A stretch of 12,370 nt of DNA from Clostridium sp. CAG:921. Its GTDB lineage: Bacteria; Bacillota; Clostridia; TANB77; CAG-465. The DNA lies in NCBI GenBank assembly GCA_000433135.1, contig HF991996.1:5986-18355 (forward strand). Direction: 5' to 3'. The position numbers and the translations under genes are program-made. How positions within the stretch are numbered: position 1 is the first letter of the stretch; every line of letters begins with the position of its first letter. Below the pieces are notes generated by a model, which did no database searches, was not told where the DNA came from, and saw only the letters and a list, made by a program, of their open reading frames with translations. Below, piece after piece: positions 1-6,248 of the stretch.

Positions 1-749
1 GAAAAATTCATAAATTTACTTATTTCTAATGAATTTATCATTTTTTTTCTTTTATTTGCAAAACTTGCGTGAACTAATTCAAAAAATATTTTTTCATCTT
101 TAACGTTATATTGCTTATGTTTTACTAATTTAACCACAGCAGAAGTTACCTTAGGTGATGGTACAAAACTCGTATTTGGAACTAACAAACATATATCAGA
201 TTTTGCATAATAATTTGCCATAACAGAAAGTATTCCATAATCACTTGATTTTGATTTTGCTACAATTCTACTTGCTACTTCTTTTTGTATCATGATCGTA
301 ATCTCTTCCACTAGATTATCCGTTTCAAGTAATTTAAAAATTATAGGTGTTGTAATATAATATGGTAAATTTGCTATAACCTTAACATTACCATCTTTTA
401 TATTATTTTCAATTTTTACTTTCTCTATTAAATTGTTTATATTAATTTTTAATATATCCTCATTGATTATATTAATTTTTTCATTTCCTTTGAATCTATC
501 TTTTAATACCCTTATCATATTACTATCAATTTCAATGGCAATGACAAATCTAGCTCTTTTTAGTATATACTCAGTTAAATTACCAAGACCAGGACCAATT
601 TCTATTACAATGTCATTATTGCTTAAATTTGCACTTTCAATTATTCCTTGTAAAATTTCATCGTCTACTAAAAAATTTTGACCAAATCTTTTATTTGCTC
701 TTAAATCGTATTTTCTCAAAATTTTATTAGTTATATCTAAAGTATTAAT
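1..749 (-). CDS. rsmA: 16S rRNA (adenine1518-N6/adenine1519-N6)-dimethyltransferase RsmA/KsgA, 3' end cut by window
   Basis: RsmA dimethylates two adjacent adenines in the 3'-terminal helix of 16S rRNA during late 30S assembly, using S-adenosylmethionine. Reading the minus strand gives the family landmarks in order: KRFGQNFLVDD near the N terminus, the SAM-binding motif EIGPGLGNLTE, the catalytic NLPYYITTP motif, FVPSP, and FELVHASFANKRKK near the left edge. About 249 codons are present; full-length members are about 270-295 residues, so only a short C-terminal piece is missing. No ATG, GTG or TTG lies in frame near the expected N terminus. The upstream in-frame stop is a TAA about 35 nt before the start region. 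An AAGGAG at 764-759 is followed after 9 nt by ATT (749-747), giving I/M-NTLDITNKILRKYD, which aligns with the B. subtilis TKEILKKYG region. A TTG at 719 is the only other start candidate; it lacks an SD and would remove that conserved stretch. The gene lies downstream of a YabE-like gene, as in Bacillus, but without rnmV between them. Confidence 0.95.
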   Translation of the reverse strand, partial: MNTLDITNKILRKYDLRANKRFGQNFLVDDEILQGIIESANLSNNDIVIEIGPGLGNLTEYILKRARFVIAIEIDSNMIRVLKDRFKGNEKINIINEDILKININNLIEKVKIENNIKDGNVKVIANLPYYITTPIIFKLLETDNLVEEITIMIQKEVASRIVAKSKSSDYGILSVMANYYAKSDICLLVPNTSFVPSPKVTSAVVKLVKHKQYNVKDEKIFFELVHASFANKRKKMINSLEISKFMNF

Positions 750-777
750 AACGTACCACTCCTTAAAATAACAAAAT

Positions 778-815
778 GAAAATTAACTGTCAATTTAAAC
801 TAACAATTAATTTTC
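778..815 (-). terminator. hairpin between the YabE-like gene and rsmA
   Basis: GAAAATTAACTGT (778-790) pairs with ACAATTAATTTTC (803-815) over 13 bp with one G-U/mismatch position and a 12-nt loop. On the minus strand it follows the YabE-like stop codon and is followed by the T-rich run ATTTTGTTATTTT just before the rsmA ribosome binding site. This could be a weak intrinsic terminator or attenuator that lowers rsmA transcription. The stem is almost pure A/T and the T-run is interrupted, so strength is doubtful. Confidence 0.35.
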
Positions 816-860
816 ACTACTTCTTTTTATATTTTATTTATGAATTACAACTTTATATTA

Positions 861-1928
861 TTATATACCACCAGCTGAAATTAGTTTATTTCTAATTGTT
901 ATTACACTCGTACTATAAGCTCTATCTAATATTCCCTTGCTATAGCAAGTATTAAAATAAATTCCCTCTCCCATGTTATATGAATTTAATGCATAAACTA
1001 TAGCACTATCCCCTGACACAACTTTACGTGCACTATTTAAATAATTTGACAATAAATATGCACCAGCAGTCATATTATCATATGGATCTAAAAAATTAGT
1101 AACTCCAAGCTTAGCAGTTAAATTTGAATGATTTGAAATATGTATTTGACATAAGCCATACGAATTTCCACCACCTATGCTATTTGGATTAAATCCACTT
1201 TCCTTGTACATAACAGCTAGAAATAATTCATATTCTATGCCATACTGCTGACAAATTTTATAAGCATATTCCTGTTGTTCTTCTGGTAAGGAAATATTAT
1301 ATTTCTTAAATGTACTTGGAACTTCCATAGCTGTCAAATTTTGTACTAACTGACTTCTTGAAGCAAGTACTACCTTTGTACCTACCTCTACGACTTTATT
1401 TTTTGCTTCCTGTATTACATTTGTTTGTATATGTTTTCTCTCTACTTCTTCATTATTTTCATATCTTACTACAAACGTTGTTGACTTTTTCCCATTCTCG
1501 CCTTCTTGTACAACGTTCGTTTTTCCCTTTTCTAATTTATCATTATCCACATTTTCTTCGCTAAAAGGTATATCTTCTATAACTTCCTCGATCTTCGCAA
1601 TAATTGGAGTACATTTATTTGAGATTTCATCAATATCAATTTTAGCTAGCTCTTTTTTAGCATATATTTTGACTATACTATCATTTTTTATAGCAGAATC
1701 TACACTAGGTTCAACAACATCATTATCTCCTAGTGATATGTTATTTTGCGTTAAAAAATTAGATACGTTATATGATAACGTGTTAATTTCAACAATTTTA
1801 CCATAATAATCAAGTTTTACTCTTTTTATTTGTGTCTTAATGAGTATAATTCCAAATGTAGCAACAAATAAAATAAAACATAAAATAGAAAGCGTTCTCC
1901 TTAGTATATATAGCTTATCTTTTTCCAC
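861..1928 (-). CDS. YabE-like secreted/membrane-anchored lytic transglycosylase (DUF348 - G5 - SLT)
   Basis: Probable peptidoglycan-cleaving enzyme on the outer face of the membrane. Using the GTG at 1928 the protein has 355 residues. A hydrophobic anchor or uncleaved signal lies at about 10-31. A DUF348 ubiquitin-like repeat spans about 37-90 (VSNFLTQNNISLGDNDVVEP pattern). A G5-type domain spans about 114-188 (EDIPF, then LEKGKTNVVQEG, ending EVGTK). A lysozyme-like SLT domain spans about 215-335, with YKESGFNPNS carrying the presumed catalytic Glu243, then SYGLCQIH and ALNSYNMGEG. A TTG at 1943 extends the frame by 5 codons, but GGAGG (1941-1937) would lie inside that extension and sits 8 nt before GTG 1928, so GTG is chosen. 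B. subtilis YabE also has DUF348 and G5 domains near ksgA, but ends in a 3D domain; here the catalytic module is an SLT fold. Domain calls are from pattern recognition. Confidence 0.85.
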   Translation of the reverse strand: MEKDKLYILRRTLSILCFILFVATFGIILIKTQIKRVKLDYYGKIVEINTLSYNVSNFLTQNNISLGDNDVVEPSVDSAIKNDSIVKIYAKKELAKIDIDEISNKCTPIIAKIEEVIEDIPFSEENVDNDKLEKGKTNVVQEGENGKKSTTFVVRYENNEEVERKHIQTNVIQEAKNKVVEVGTKVVLASRSQLVQNLTAMEVPSTFKKYNISLPEEQQEYAYKICQQYGIEYELFLAVMYKESGFNPNSIGGGNSYGLCQIHISNHSNLTAKLGVTNFLDPYDNMTAGAYLLSNYLNSARKVVSGDSAIVYALNSYNMGEGIYFNTCYSKGILDRAYSTSVITIRNKLISAGGI

Positions 1929-1954
1929 AAATGATTCCTCCAATCAATATCAAC

Positions 1955-1983
1955 ATTATACTATAGTGTGCTTATTTTGTCAA
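1955..1983 (-). promoter_or_regulatory. SigA-type promoter of the YabE-like gene
   Basis: On the minus strand, TTGACA (1983-1978) and TATAAT (1960-1955) are separated by exactly 17 nt, a perfect match to the vegetative consensus. The predicted start of transcription near 1948 leaves about 20 nt of leader, with GGAGG at 1941-1937 and GTG at 1928. Confidence 0.85.
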
Positions 1984-2111
1984 ATATTATATCAACCAAA
2001 TAAATGTCATAAATTATTTTTATACCCATTTTTTCCTTTATTTTAGGTATTTATACAGACATTATATTATTTACATTACATTTTTGCACTAAATTATGTT
2101 ACAAATAAATT

Positions 2112-2142
2112 TCATAAATATTTCAAACTGAAATATTTATGA
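2112..2142. repeat. perfect 14-bp inverted repeat with 3-nt loop
   Basis: TCATAAATATTTCA (2112-2125) and TGAAATATTTATGA (2129-2142) are exact reverse complements around AAC. There is no T-run on either flank, so it does not look like an ordinary terminator. It lies between two divergent genes and could be an operator or an RNA element; function unknown. Confidence 0.7.
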
Positions 2143-2262
2143 CAATTGATTTAAATTATCTAACATGTTACAATATACATATATTAAAATTAATAAATTT
2201 TATTCTAAAAATTAAAATTTTGTATAAAATAATACAAATTTTTATCCTACATATTTATTAAT

Positions 2263-2268
2263 TATAAT
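2263..2268 (+). promoter_or_regulatory. probable -10 element for the dUTPase gene
   Basis: TATAAT matches the vegetative -10 consensus. The hexamer 17 nt upstream (TTTTAT, 2240-2245) is a poor -35 match, so the promoter is tentative. Transcription would begin near 2275, immediately before the AAAGGAGGG at 2276-2284. Confidence 0.4.
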
Positions 2269-2275
2269 TTATAGC

Positions 2276-2325
2276 AAAGGAGGGATTTTTTGTACTAGAA
2301 TAAATGTACCTAGTACAATAATTTT
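2276..2325 (+). promoter_or_regulatory. structured 5' leader of the dUTPase gene (SD, hairpin, start)
   Basis: A very strong SD, AAAGGAGGG (2276-2284), lies 41 nt before the ATG at 2326, too far for normal initiation. Between them TGTACTAG (2291-2298) and CTAGTACA (2310-2317) form a perfect 8-bp stem with an 11-nt loop. Folding it leaves about 14 nt between SD and ATG. The SD is instead 5 nt from a TTG that opens the two-codon frame TTG-TAC-TAG, and the loop holds an ATG opening a five-codon frame (MYLVQ). An in-frame TAG at 2311 prevents upstream extension of the dUTPase. Confidence 0.55.
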
Positions 2326-2838
2326 ATGAGAAAAAGAGGTTTTGAAATATGTAATGAATTTAAATCACAAAATATAAATCTGCCAATAAGAAAAACTATG
2401 CATTCTGTTGGATATGATATAGAAGCTGCTGATACTGTAACAATACCATCTATTTGGAAAACAATATTTTCAAATTTAAGAAACTATTTAAACGGACGTA
2501 AAAATTTTAATAAAATTAAACCAATTTTAATTCCAACAGGATTAAAAGCATATTTTTTAGAAGACGAAGTTCTTATTTTAGCAAATAAAAGTTCATTTCC
2601 TTTAAAGTTTGGCTTGATTCTTGCAAATGGAATAGGAATTATAGATTCAGACTATTATGAAAATAAAACAAATGATGGACATATACAATTTATGTACTAC
2701 AATATTTCGTTTAAAGATATAACAATAAAAAAAGGTGAAGTAATAGGACAAGCATACTTTCAAAAATTTTTAATTGCAGATAATGATATTGCTTATAATC
2801 AAAGAACAGGTGGATTTGGTAGTACATCAAAAATATAA
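2326..2838 (+). CDS. dut: dUTP diphosphatase (dUTPase), trimeric type
   Basis: Hydrolyses dUTP to dUMP and pyrophosphate in the cytoplasm, keeping uracil out of DNA and supplying dUMP for thymidylate synthesis. All five motifs of the trimeric all-beta family are visible in 170 residues: motif 1 SVGYDIEAA (27-35); motif 2 NKSS (87-90, Lys where Arg is usual); motif 3 GIGIIDSDYYEN (102-113), with the presumed catalytic Asp in the IIDSDY segment; motif 4 KKGEVIGQAYFQKF (135-148); and the C-terminal motif 5 RTGGFGSTS (160-168) that closes over the substrate. Between motifs 1 and 2 there is an insertion of about 20 residues (43-63) rich in basic and aromatic residues. The NDGHI segment after motif 3 resembles Firmicutes and phage relatives. 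The N terminus MRKRGFEI fits the family, supporting ATG 2326 despite the missing adjacent SD. A phage origin cannot be excluded, but no phage genes are nearby. Confidence 0.92.
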   Translation: MRKRGFEICNEFKSQNINLPIRKTMHSVGYDIEAADTVTIPSIWKTIFSNLRNYLNGRKNFNKIKPILIPTGLKAYFLEDEVLILANKSSFPLKFGLILANGIGIIDSDYYENKTNDGHIQFMYYNISFKDITIKKGEVIGQAYFQKFLIADNDIAYNQRTGGFGSTSKI

Positions 2839-2861
2839 ATTTCATTAAATTATACTTTTAC

Positions 2862-2877
2862 AATTAATATATTAATT
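2862..2877 (+). terminator. weak palindrome downstream of the dUTPase gene
   Basis: AATTAATATATTAATT is a perfect 16-nt palindrome followed by TTATTT, 23 nt after the dut stop. It could act as a weak intrinsic terminator, but it is pure A/T and short, so this is a low-confidence call. Confidence 0.22.
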
Positions 2878-2903
2878 TTATTTAACTTAATATATAAACA
2901 TTC

Positions 2904-2932
2904 TTGATTTACATTTAATACTATGGTAGAAT
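2904..2932 (+). promoter_or_regulatory. SigA-type promoter of the 193-residue unknown gene
   Basis: TTGATT (2904-2909) and TAGAAT (2927-2932) are separated by 17 nt. Transcription would start near 2939, just before AAGGAG (2946-2951). This makes the downstream gene independent of dut. Confidence 0.7.
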
Positions 2933-2960
2933 ATTATTCAGATTTAAGGAGAATCCTACA

Positions 2961-3542
2961 GTGAAAAATTTATACATGTACATTAAAAATGAAAACATTG
3001 AAGATATTCTAAAATATGGAATTAAACTTTCTGAGTACTCTAATAAAGTTCTGGATTATTCTGGCACTAAAAAATCTGGAATTATATCATATCTTGCTCC
3101 AAAAGACAGTATACTTTATTCTGATAACAAATATTCTTGTGTAAGAATAAATGGTGATAATGTAAATGCAATAATTTATAACGAAATTTGTGAAAATTTA
3201 AGTAATTTTAATGAATTCATATGTGATTTTAATAGTTACAAGTTGGGAGATTATGAAGAGCCTCTTGCTCTTATAACGTCTACAATACTTCCAGAAAATA
3301 TATACTTATATAATAAAGATATGGATGTTCCACTTATAATTGAAAATTCAAAAAATTTCTTTTATGAAAATTCAATTAATGAATTATTAAATACAAATAA
3401 ATTTTCAAATTATGAACTATATCAAATTTTATTAATTTTAGGTGAGCAAAAAAAGATGCTTACTTCTAATTCAGAAGGAAATATTAAAACATATAAAGAT
3501 AAAATTAACGGCAAACTATATACAAAAAAGAGTAATTTTTAA
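2961..3542 (+). CDS. conserved-looking hypothetical protein, 193 residues
   Basis: I do not recognise a characterised family. GTG start, with AAGGAG (2946-2951) 9 nt upstream, its own promoter and a good terminator, so it is a real gene. The protein has no signal peptide or membrane segment and is probably cytoplasmic. The N-terminal half opens with MYIKNENIEDILKYGIKLSE, a pattern of a short strand and a helix ending in an xLxxGI turn. That faintly recalls the start of ADP-ribosyltransferase-like or RNA 2'-phosphotransferase folds, but I see no catalytic His/Tyr/Glu set that would support the idea. A hydrophobic TSTILPENIYLY segment lies in the middle (about residues 111-122), then a helix-rich, basic C terminus. 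Its neighbour dut is on the same strand, but separate transcription gives no functional link. Confidence 0.75.
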   Translation: MKNLYMYIKNENIEDILKYGIKLSEYSNKVLDYSGTKKSGIISYLAPKDSILYSDNKYSCVRINGDNVNAIIYNEICENLSNFNEFICDFNSYKLGDYEEPLALITSTILPENIYLYNKDMDVPLIIENSKNFFYENSINELLNTNKFSNYELYQILLILGEQKKMLTSNSEGNIKTYKDKINGKLYTKKSNF

Positions 3543-3566
3543 GTTAACACTTTAAATTACTCTTTT
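3526..3566. terminator. bidirectional intrinsic terminator between convergent genes
   Basis: AAAAGAGTAATTT (3526-3538) and AAATTACTCTTTT (3554-3566) are exact reverse complements. The apex is extended by AAGT (3541-3544) pairing with ACTT (3549-3552) around TAAC. On the plus strand the stem runs into TTTTATT, and on the minus strand into TTTTTTG, so it can serve both directions. It overlaps the TAA stop of the upstream plus-strand gene (3540-3542) and the TAA of the minus-strand HlyD-like gene (3567-3565). Confidence 0.85.
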
Positions 3567-4791
3567 ATTCATCAACAGCCAATACATCATACAACTCTAA
3601 AGTAGCATTAGTAGTTATTCCAAGTTCTTCTTTTTCACTTGAAGTTAAATTTTCAACAATACACACTGTATCGCTACTACTTAATATTTTTATAGGAATT
3701 TCTATTAATTGCCCTCCATTAACAAGTGTAACATAATCGTATTTTTCGTTTTCTTTCTTCTTTATTGCCTTCTTTAGTACCGCCATTCCATCAACGCGAT
3801 TCCAAACTATTTCTATACTAGTAGTCCTAATATCAACTAGATTCTCTATATAATTTGTAATCTCAAACACTAAATAATTATATTCGTCCTTTTTTATAAT
3901 TTTTCTTAAATATGATGAAACTTCTTTTGAATCTTCCTCTACAAGTCTTAATGTATATTTTTTATCTTCTTGCATAAAACCATCATTTGTTTCAGATATT
4001 GGAGTCTTTACCAAAAGATATGCTTTATAATTATTTACAATTTTTATTCCAACATTACTACTTTGAGTAGCATCATATTTTTCAATCATTTCTTCAAAGT
4101 CTTCTATAGAATAATCTAAGATATTTTTAAAGTCAATATTTTCTTCTAATCCATCTATTTTATATGATACTATCCCAGGTATAGTAGATTTTATATTACT
4201 TTCAGAATTTTTATATTCTTCCTCTATTTTTTTTCTCTTTTCAATCAATTCTCTAATTTTTGAACCTGCAGGACTAAGTTCACTAAATAATGATATTTTT
4301 TTATACGATAGTTCATCAAGTTTTGATTTAAACTCTTGCATTTTTACATATGAATTGACCAAATTTGACTTTTCAGTCAATACTTCTATTTGAGCGTTAA
4401 TTTTTGAAATATCAGCTGAATATGTAGTTGGTAAATCCTTTACTAAAGTTTCTATCGAATCATCAAGTTCATTTATATTTTTCAAATAATTATCATATGT
4501 ATTATTTTTATATATAGCAATTGTTTCATCTTTTGCAACTCTTTTGGTTTCTTGAACAATAGGTATAAATGTTTTATCCTTATCTACTGTTATAACATTT
4601 TCATTTTTTAAAACATATGATTTTGCATCAGCAATTTTCTCAATATATCCATTTATAACTGTATATGTAATCTGTGTTTTCATATTCAATTTATACACAC
4701 AAAACACTATAAACACTATGAATAAAAATAAAAATGTAATTATTTTTTGAACTATTCCAAGCATTTTTGTCTTAGATATCTTATCTTTCAT
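3565..4791 (-). CDS. HlyD-like membrane fusion/adaptor protein
   Basis: A 408-residue protein with a short basic cytoplasmic N terminus, one transmembrane segment at about 17-33 and a large extracytoplasmic part. Two predicted helical, probably coiled-coil stretches lie at about 100-200 (ELDDSIETL ... KIRELIEKRKKIEEEYKNSE). They are flanked by beta-rich segments resembling the split biotinyl-lipoyl domain of HlyD-type adaptors (IPIVQETKRVAKDETIAIYKN before, STIPGIVSYKIDGLE after). A C-terminal beta domain ends at LELYDVLAVDE. This is the usual layout of periplasmic-adaptor-like proteins, which in Gram-positives accompany ABC exporters, but no transporter gene is in the window, so substrate and partner are unknown. 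ATG 4791 has AGGGG 6 nt upstream. It is last in the mutL-Nudix-miaA run, 33 nt after miaA. Family call is by architecture. Confidence 0.7.
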   Translation of the reverse strand: MKDKISKTKMLGIVQKIITFLFLFIVFIVFCVYKLNMKTQITYTVINGYIEKIADAKSYVLKNENVITVDKDKTFIPIVQETKRVAKDETIAIYKNNTYDNYLKNINELDDSIETLVKDLPTTYSADISKINAQIEVLTEKSNLVNSYVKMQEFKSKLDELSYKKISLFSELSPAGSKIRELIEKRKKIEEEYKNSESNIKSTIPGIVSYKIDGLEENIDFKNILDYSIEDFEEMIEKYDATQSSNVGIKIVNNYKAYLLVKTPISETNDGFMQEDKKYTLRLVEEDSKEVSSYLRKIIKKDEYNYLVFEITNYIENLVDIRTTSIEIVWNRVDGMAVLKKAIKKKENEKYDYVTLVNGGQLIEIPIKILSSSDTVCIVENLTSSEKEELGITTNATLELYDVLAVDE

Positions 4792-4824
4792 ATATTTCCC
4801 CTATTTTTATTATAAAAACTACAA

Positions 4825-5757
4825 CTAATCTACATTTTTAATTATAGTTTCAATCATTTCTTCTCTTGTATTATTCCCATTTAAAAAGTATGGTTTTAGT
4901 TTATTCTTAAACCAAGTAATTTGTCTTTTAGCATAATTTCTAGTTGATTTTTTTAAATTTTCAATGCATTCTTCTAAACTACTTTTCCCATCAAAATATG
5001 GAAAAAATTCTTTATAACCTATCGCCTGAATGCAAGTATTATCTTTTGGCAAATTCATATCATATAGCAATTTTGCCTCTTCTAATACTCCATCTTTTAC
5101 CATAGTATCAACTCTACAATTTATTCTTTGATATAGCTTATCTCTGTCAAAATCAATAAAAAATACACTAAATTTGTACTTTCTACTTTCTTCTTCTATT
5201 CTTCTTTTTTCATTTTCCATATGTTTAGATTTTAAATTACCAGTATTTTTTGCTATTTCTATAGCTCTTATAACACGCTTTAAATTGTTCGGATGTATAG
5301 AATTTGCACTTTCTGGATCAATTTTTTTTAATATATCATGAACATATTCATTAGATTTTTCTTTTGCTAAGATTTCTAACTTTCTTCTTAACTGAAAATC
5401 TATATTCTCTTCTCCAAAATGCATATCATAAACTACAGAGCTTACATAAAGACCTGTCCCTCCTACAATTATAACATTTTTTCCTCTTTTTCTTATTTCC
5501 TCAATTTTTTCATAACACATATTTTTAAAATCTGCAACACTAAAGCTATCTTCTATATCACAAATATCAATTAAATGATGTGGTATTCCCATTGCTTCTT
5601 CTTTTGTCACTTTTGCTGTTCCTACATTCAAATTTTTGTATATCTGCATAGAATCTGCTGATATTATTTCTGCATCAATTTTTTTTGCAAGTTCTATTCC
5701 AAGACCAGTTTTTCCAGAAGCAGTAGGTCCAACAATACAAATAATATCTTCAATCAT
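4825..5757 (-). CDS. miaA: tRNA dimethylallyltransferase MiaA
   Basis: Transfers a dimethylallyl group to N6 of A37, next to the anticodon of tRNAs that read codons beginning with U; this improves decoding and is the first step towards ms2i6A. The 310 residues match the usual length. Visible landmarks: P-loop GPTASGKT (10-17); SADSMQIYKNLNVGTAK (33-49), which contains the catalytic Asp35; IPHHLID (58-64); GGTGLYV (99-105); the insert domain around 120-215; and IQAIGYKEF late in the protein. ATG 5757 is preceded by a modest SD (TAGGTAA), and the stop of the Nudix gene is 8 nt upstream, so the two are co-transcribed and probably translationally coupled. Association with mutL is common in Firmicutes and other bacteria. 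Confidence 0.97.
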   Translation of the reverse strand: MIEDIICIVGPTASGKTGLGIELAKKIDAEIISADSMQIYKNLNVGTAKVTKEEAMGIPHHLIDICDIEDSFSVADFKNMCYEKIEEIRKRGKNVIIVGGTGLYVSSVVYDMHFGEENIDFQLRRKLEILAKEKSNEYVHDILKKIDPESANSIHPNNLKRVIRAIEIAKNTGNLKSKHMENEKRRIEEESRKYKFSVFFIDFDRDKLYQRINCRVDTMVKDGVLEEAKLLYDMNLPKDNTCIQAIGYKEFFPYFDGKSSLEECIENLKKSTRNYAKRQITWFKNKLKPYFLNGNNTREEMIETIIKNVD

Positions 5758-5765
5758 ATTATTAC

Positions 5766-6245
5766 CTACATATATCTAAAATCTAATTTAGTAATTTTAT
5801 CTAGATTATCTACTTCAAGTTTTATTTCAAATTTTTTCTCACCAATAAATATTTTGTAAAAGAAGTCATCTAAAATTATAGAATTAGCATATAATAATTC
5901 TTGACTCAAATACTCTTTTATGTCCATCCACATAGAGGAATTTTCTTCAAAGTCTTTTGGAATTCCATCAAATTTTTCCACTAAAAACATATTTAAATGA
6001 ATTATGTGTTTATCAGCATTTAAAATAACTAAATCGCCTTTATACTCTGGAGAATCTATTTTCACTCCAGTTTCTTCCATAAATTCTCTTATACATGCTT
6101 CTTCTTTTGATTCACCAGGTTCAATCTGTCCACCTGGTAAATCAAAATAATTAATTCTATCAACTTTGTTTTTTATACAAAGTACTTTTCCTTCATTTAT
6201 AAGTACGCCTCTTACAGCATTTACATCTGCTTTCAAATTATTCAT
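5766..6245 (-). CDS. Nudix hydrolase
   Basis: Hydrolyses a nucleoside-diphosphate-linked compound with Mg2+; the substrate cannot be read from sequence. The full Nudix box is present at about 39-61 of 159 residues: GQIEPGE, then RE at 53-54 and EE at 57-58 followed by TG, fitting Gx5Ex7REUxEExGU. Preceding strands VRGVLINEGKVLCIKN and NYFDLPGGQ are typical. The start is uncertain. With ATG 6245, the AGGAG (6250-6246) abuts the start codon with no spacer; a TTG at 6236 would have a normal 9-nt spacer and remove three residues. The gene is wedged between mutL (3-nt gap) and miaA (8-nt gap). A role in cleaning damaged nucleotides, MutT-like, would fit beside mutL, but that is inference from position only. 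Confidence 0.9.
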   Translation of the reverse strand: MNNLKADVNAVRGVLINEGKVLCIKNKVDRINYFDLPGGQIEPGESKEEACIREFMEETGVKIDSPEYKGDLVILNADKHIIHLNMFLVEKFDGIPKDFEENSSMWMDIKEYLSQELLYANSIILDDFFYKIFIGEKKFEIKLEVDNLDKITKLDFRYM

Positions 6246-6248
6246 CTC

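Larger units (their letters stand above)
1984..2275. other. AT-rich divergent intergenic spacer
   Basis: About 290 nt between the minus-strand YabE-like promoter and the plus-strand dUTPase leader. No credible ORF with a ribosome binding site was found. It contains a perfect 14-bp hairpin at 2112-2142, the 10-bp palindrome TAACATGTTA at 2161-2170, and the nonamer ATGTTACAA twice in direct orientation (2096-2104 and 2165-2173). No riboswitch or tRNA was recognised. Confidence 0.6.

Noticed and set aside
433..681. Plus-strand frame antisense to rsmA
   Set aside because: No ribosome binding site or promoter, biased Ile/Leu composition, and it shadows a clear RsmA frame. Similar antisense frames over mutL, efp, rplT and the Tyr-rich membrane gene were dropped for the same reason.
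765..798. Promoter for rsmA (TTGACA 798-793 with TATTTT 770-765)
   Set aside because: Spacing is acceptable, but transcription would begin after the SD, removing it from the mRNA; the TTGACA also lies in the loop and arm of the hairpin.
1929..1943. TTG 1943 as the start of the YabE-like gene
   Set aside because: The GGAGG lies inside that extension and is correctly spaced for GTG 1928.
2290..2325. Frameshifted or extended N terminus of the dUTPase
   Set aside because: An in-frame TAG at 2311 blocks extension and MRKRGFEI already matches the family N terminus, so no residues appear to be missing.
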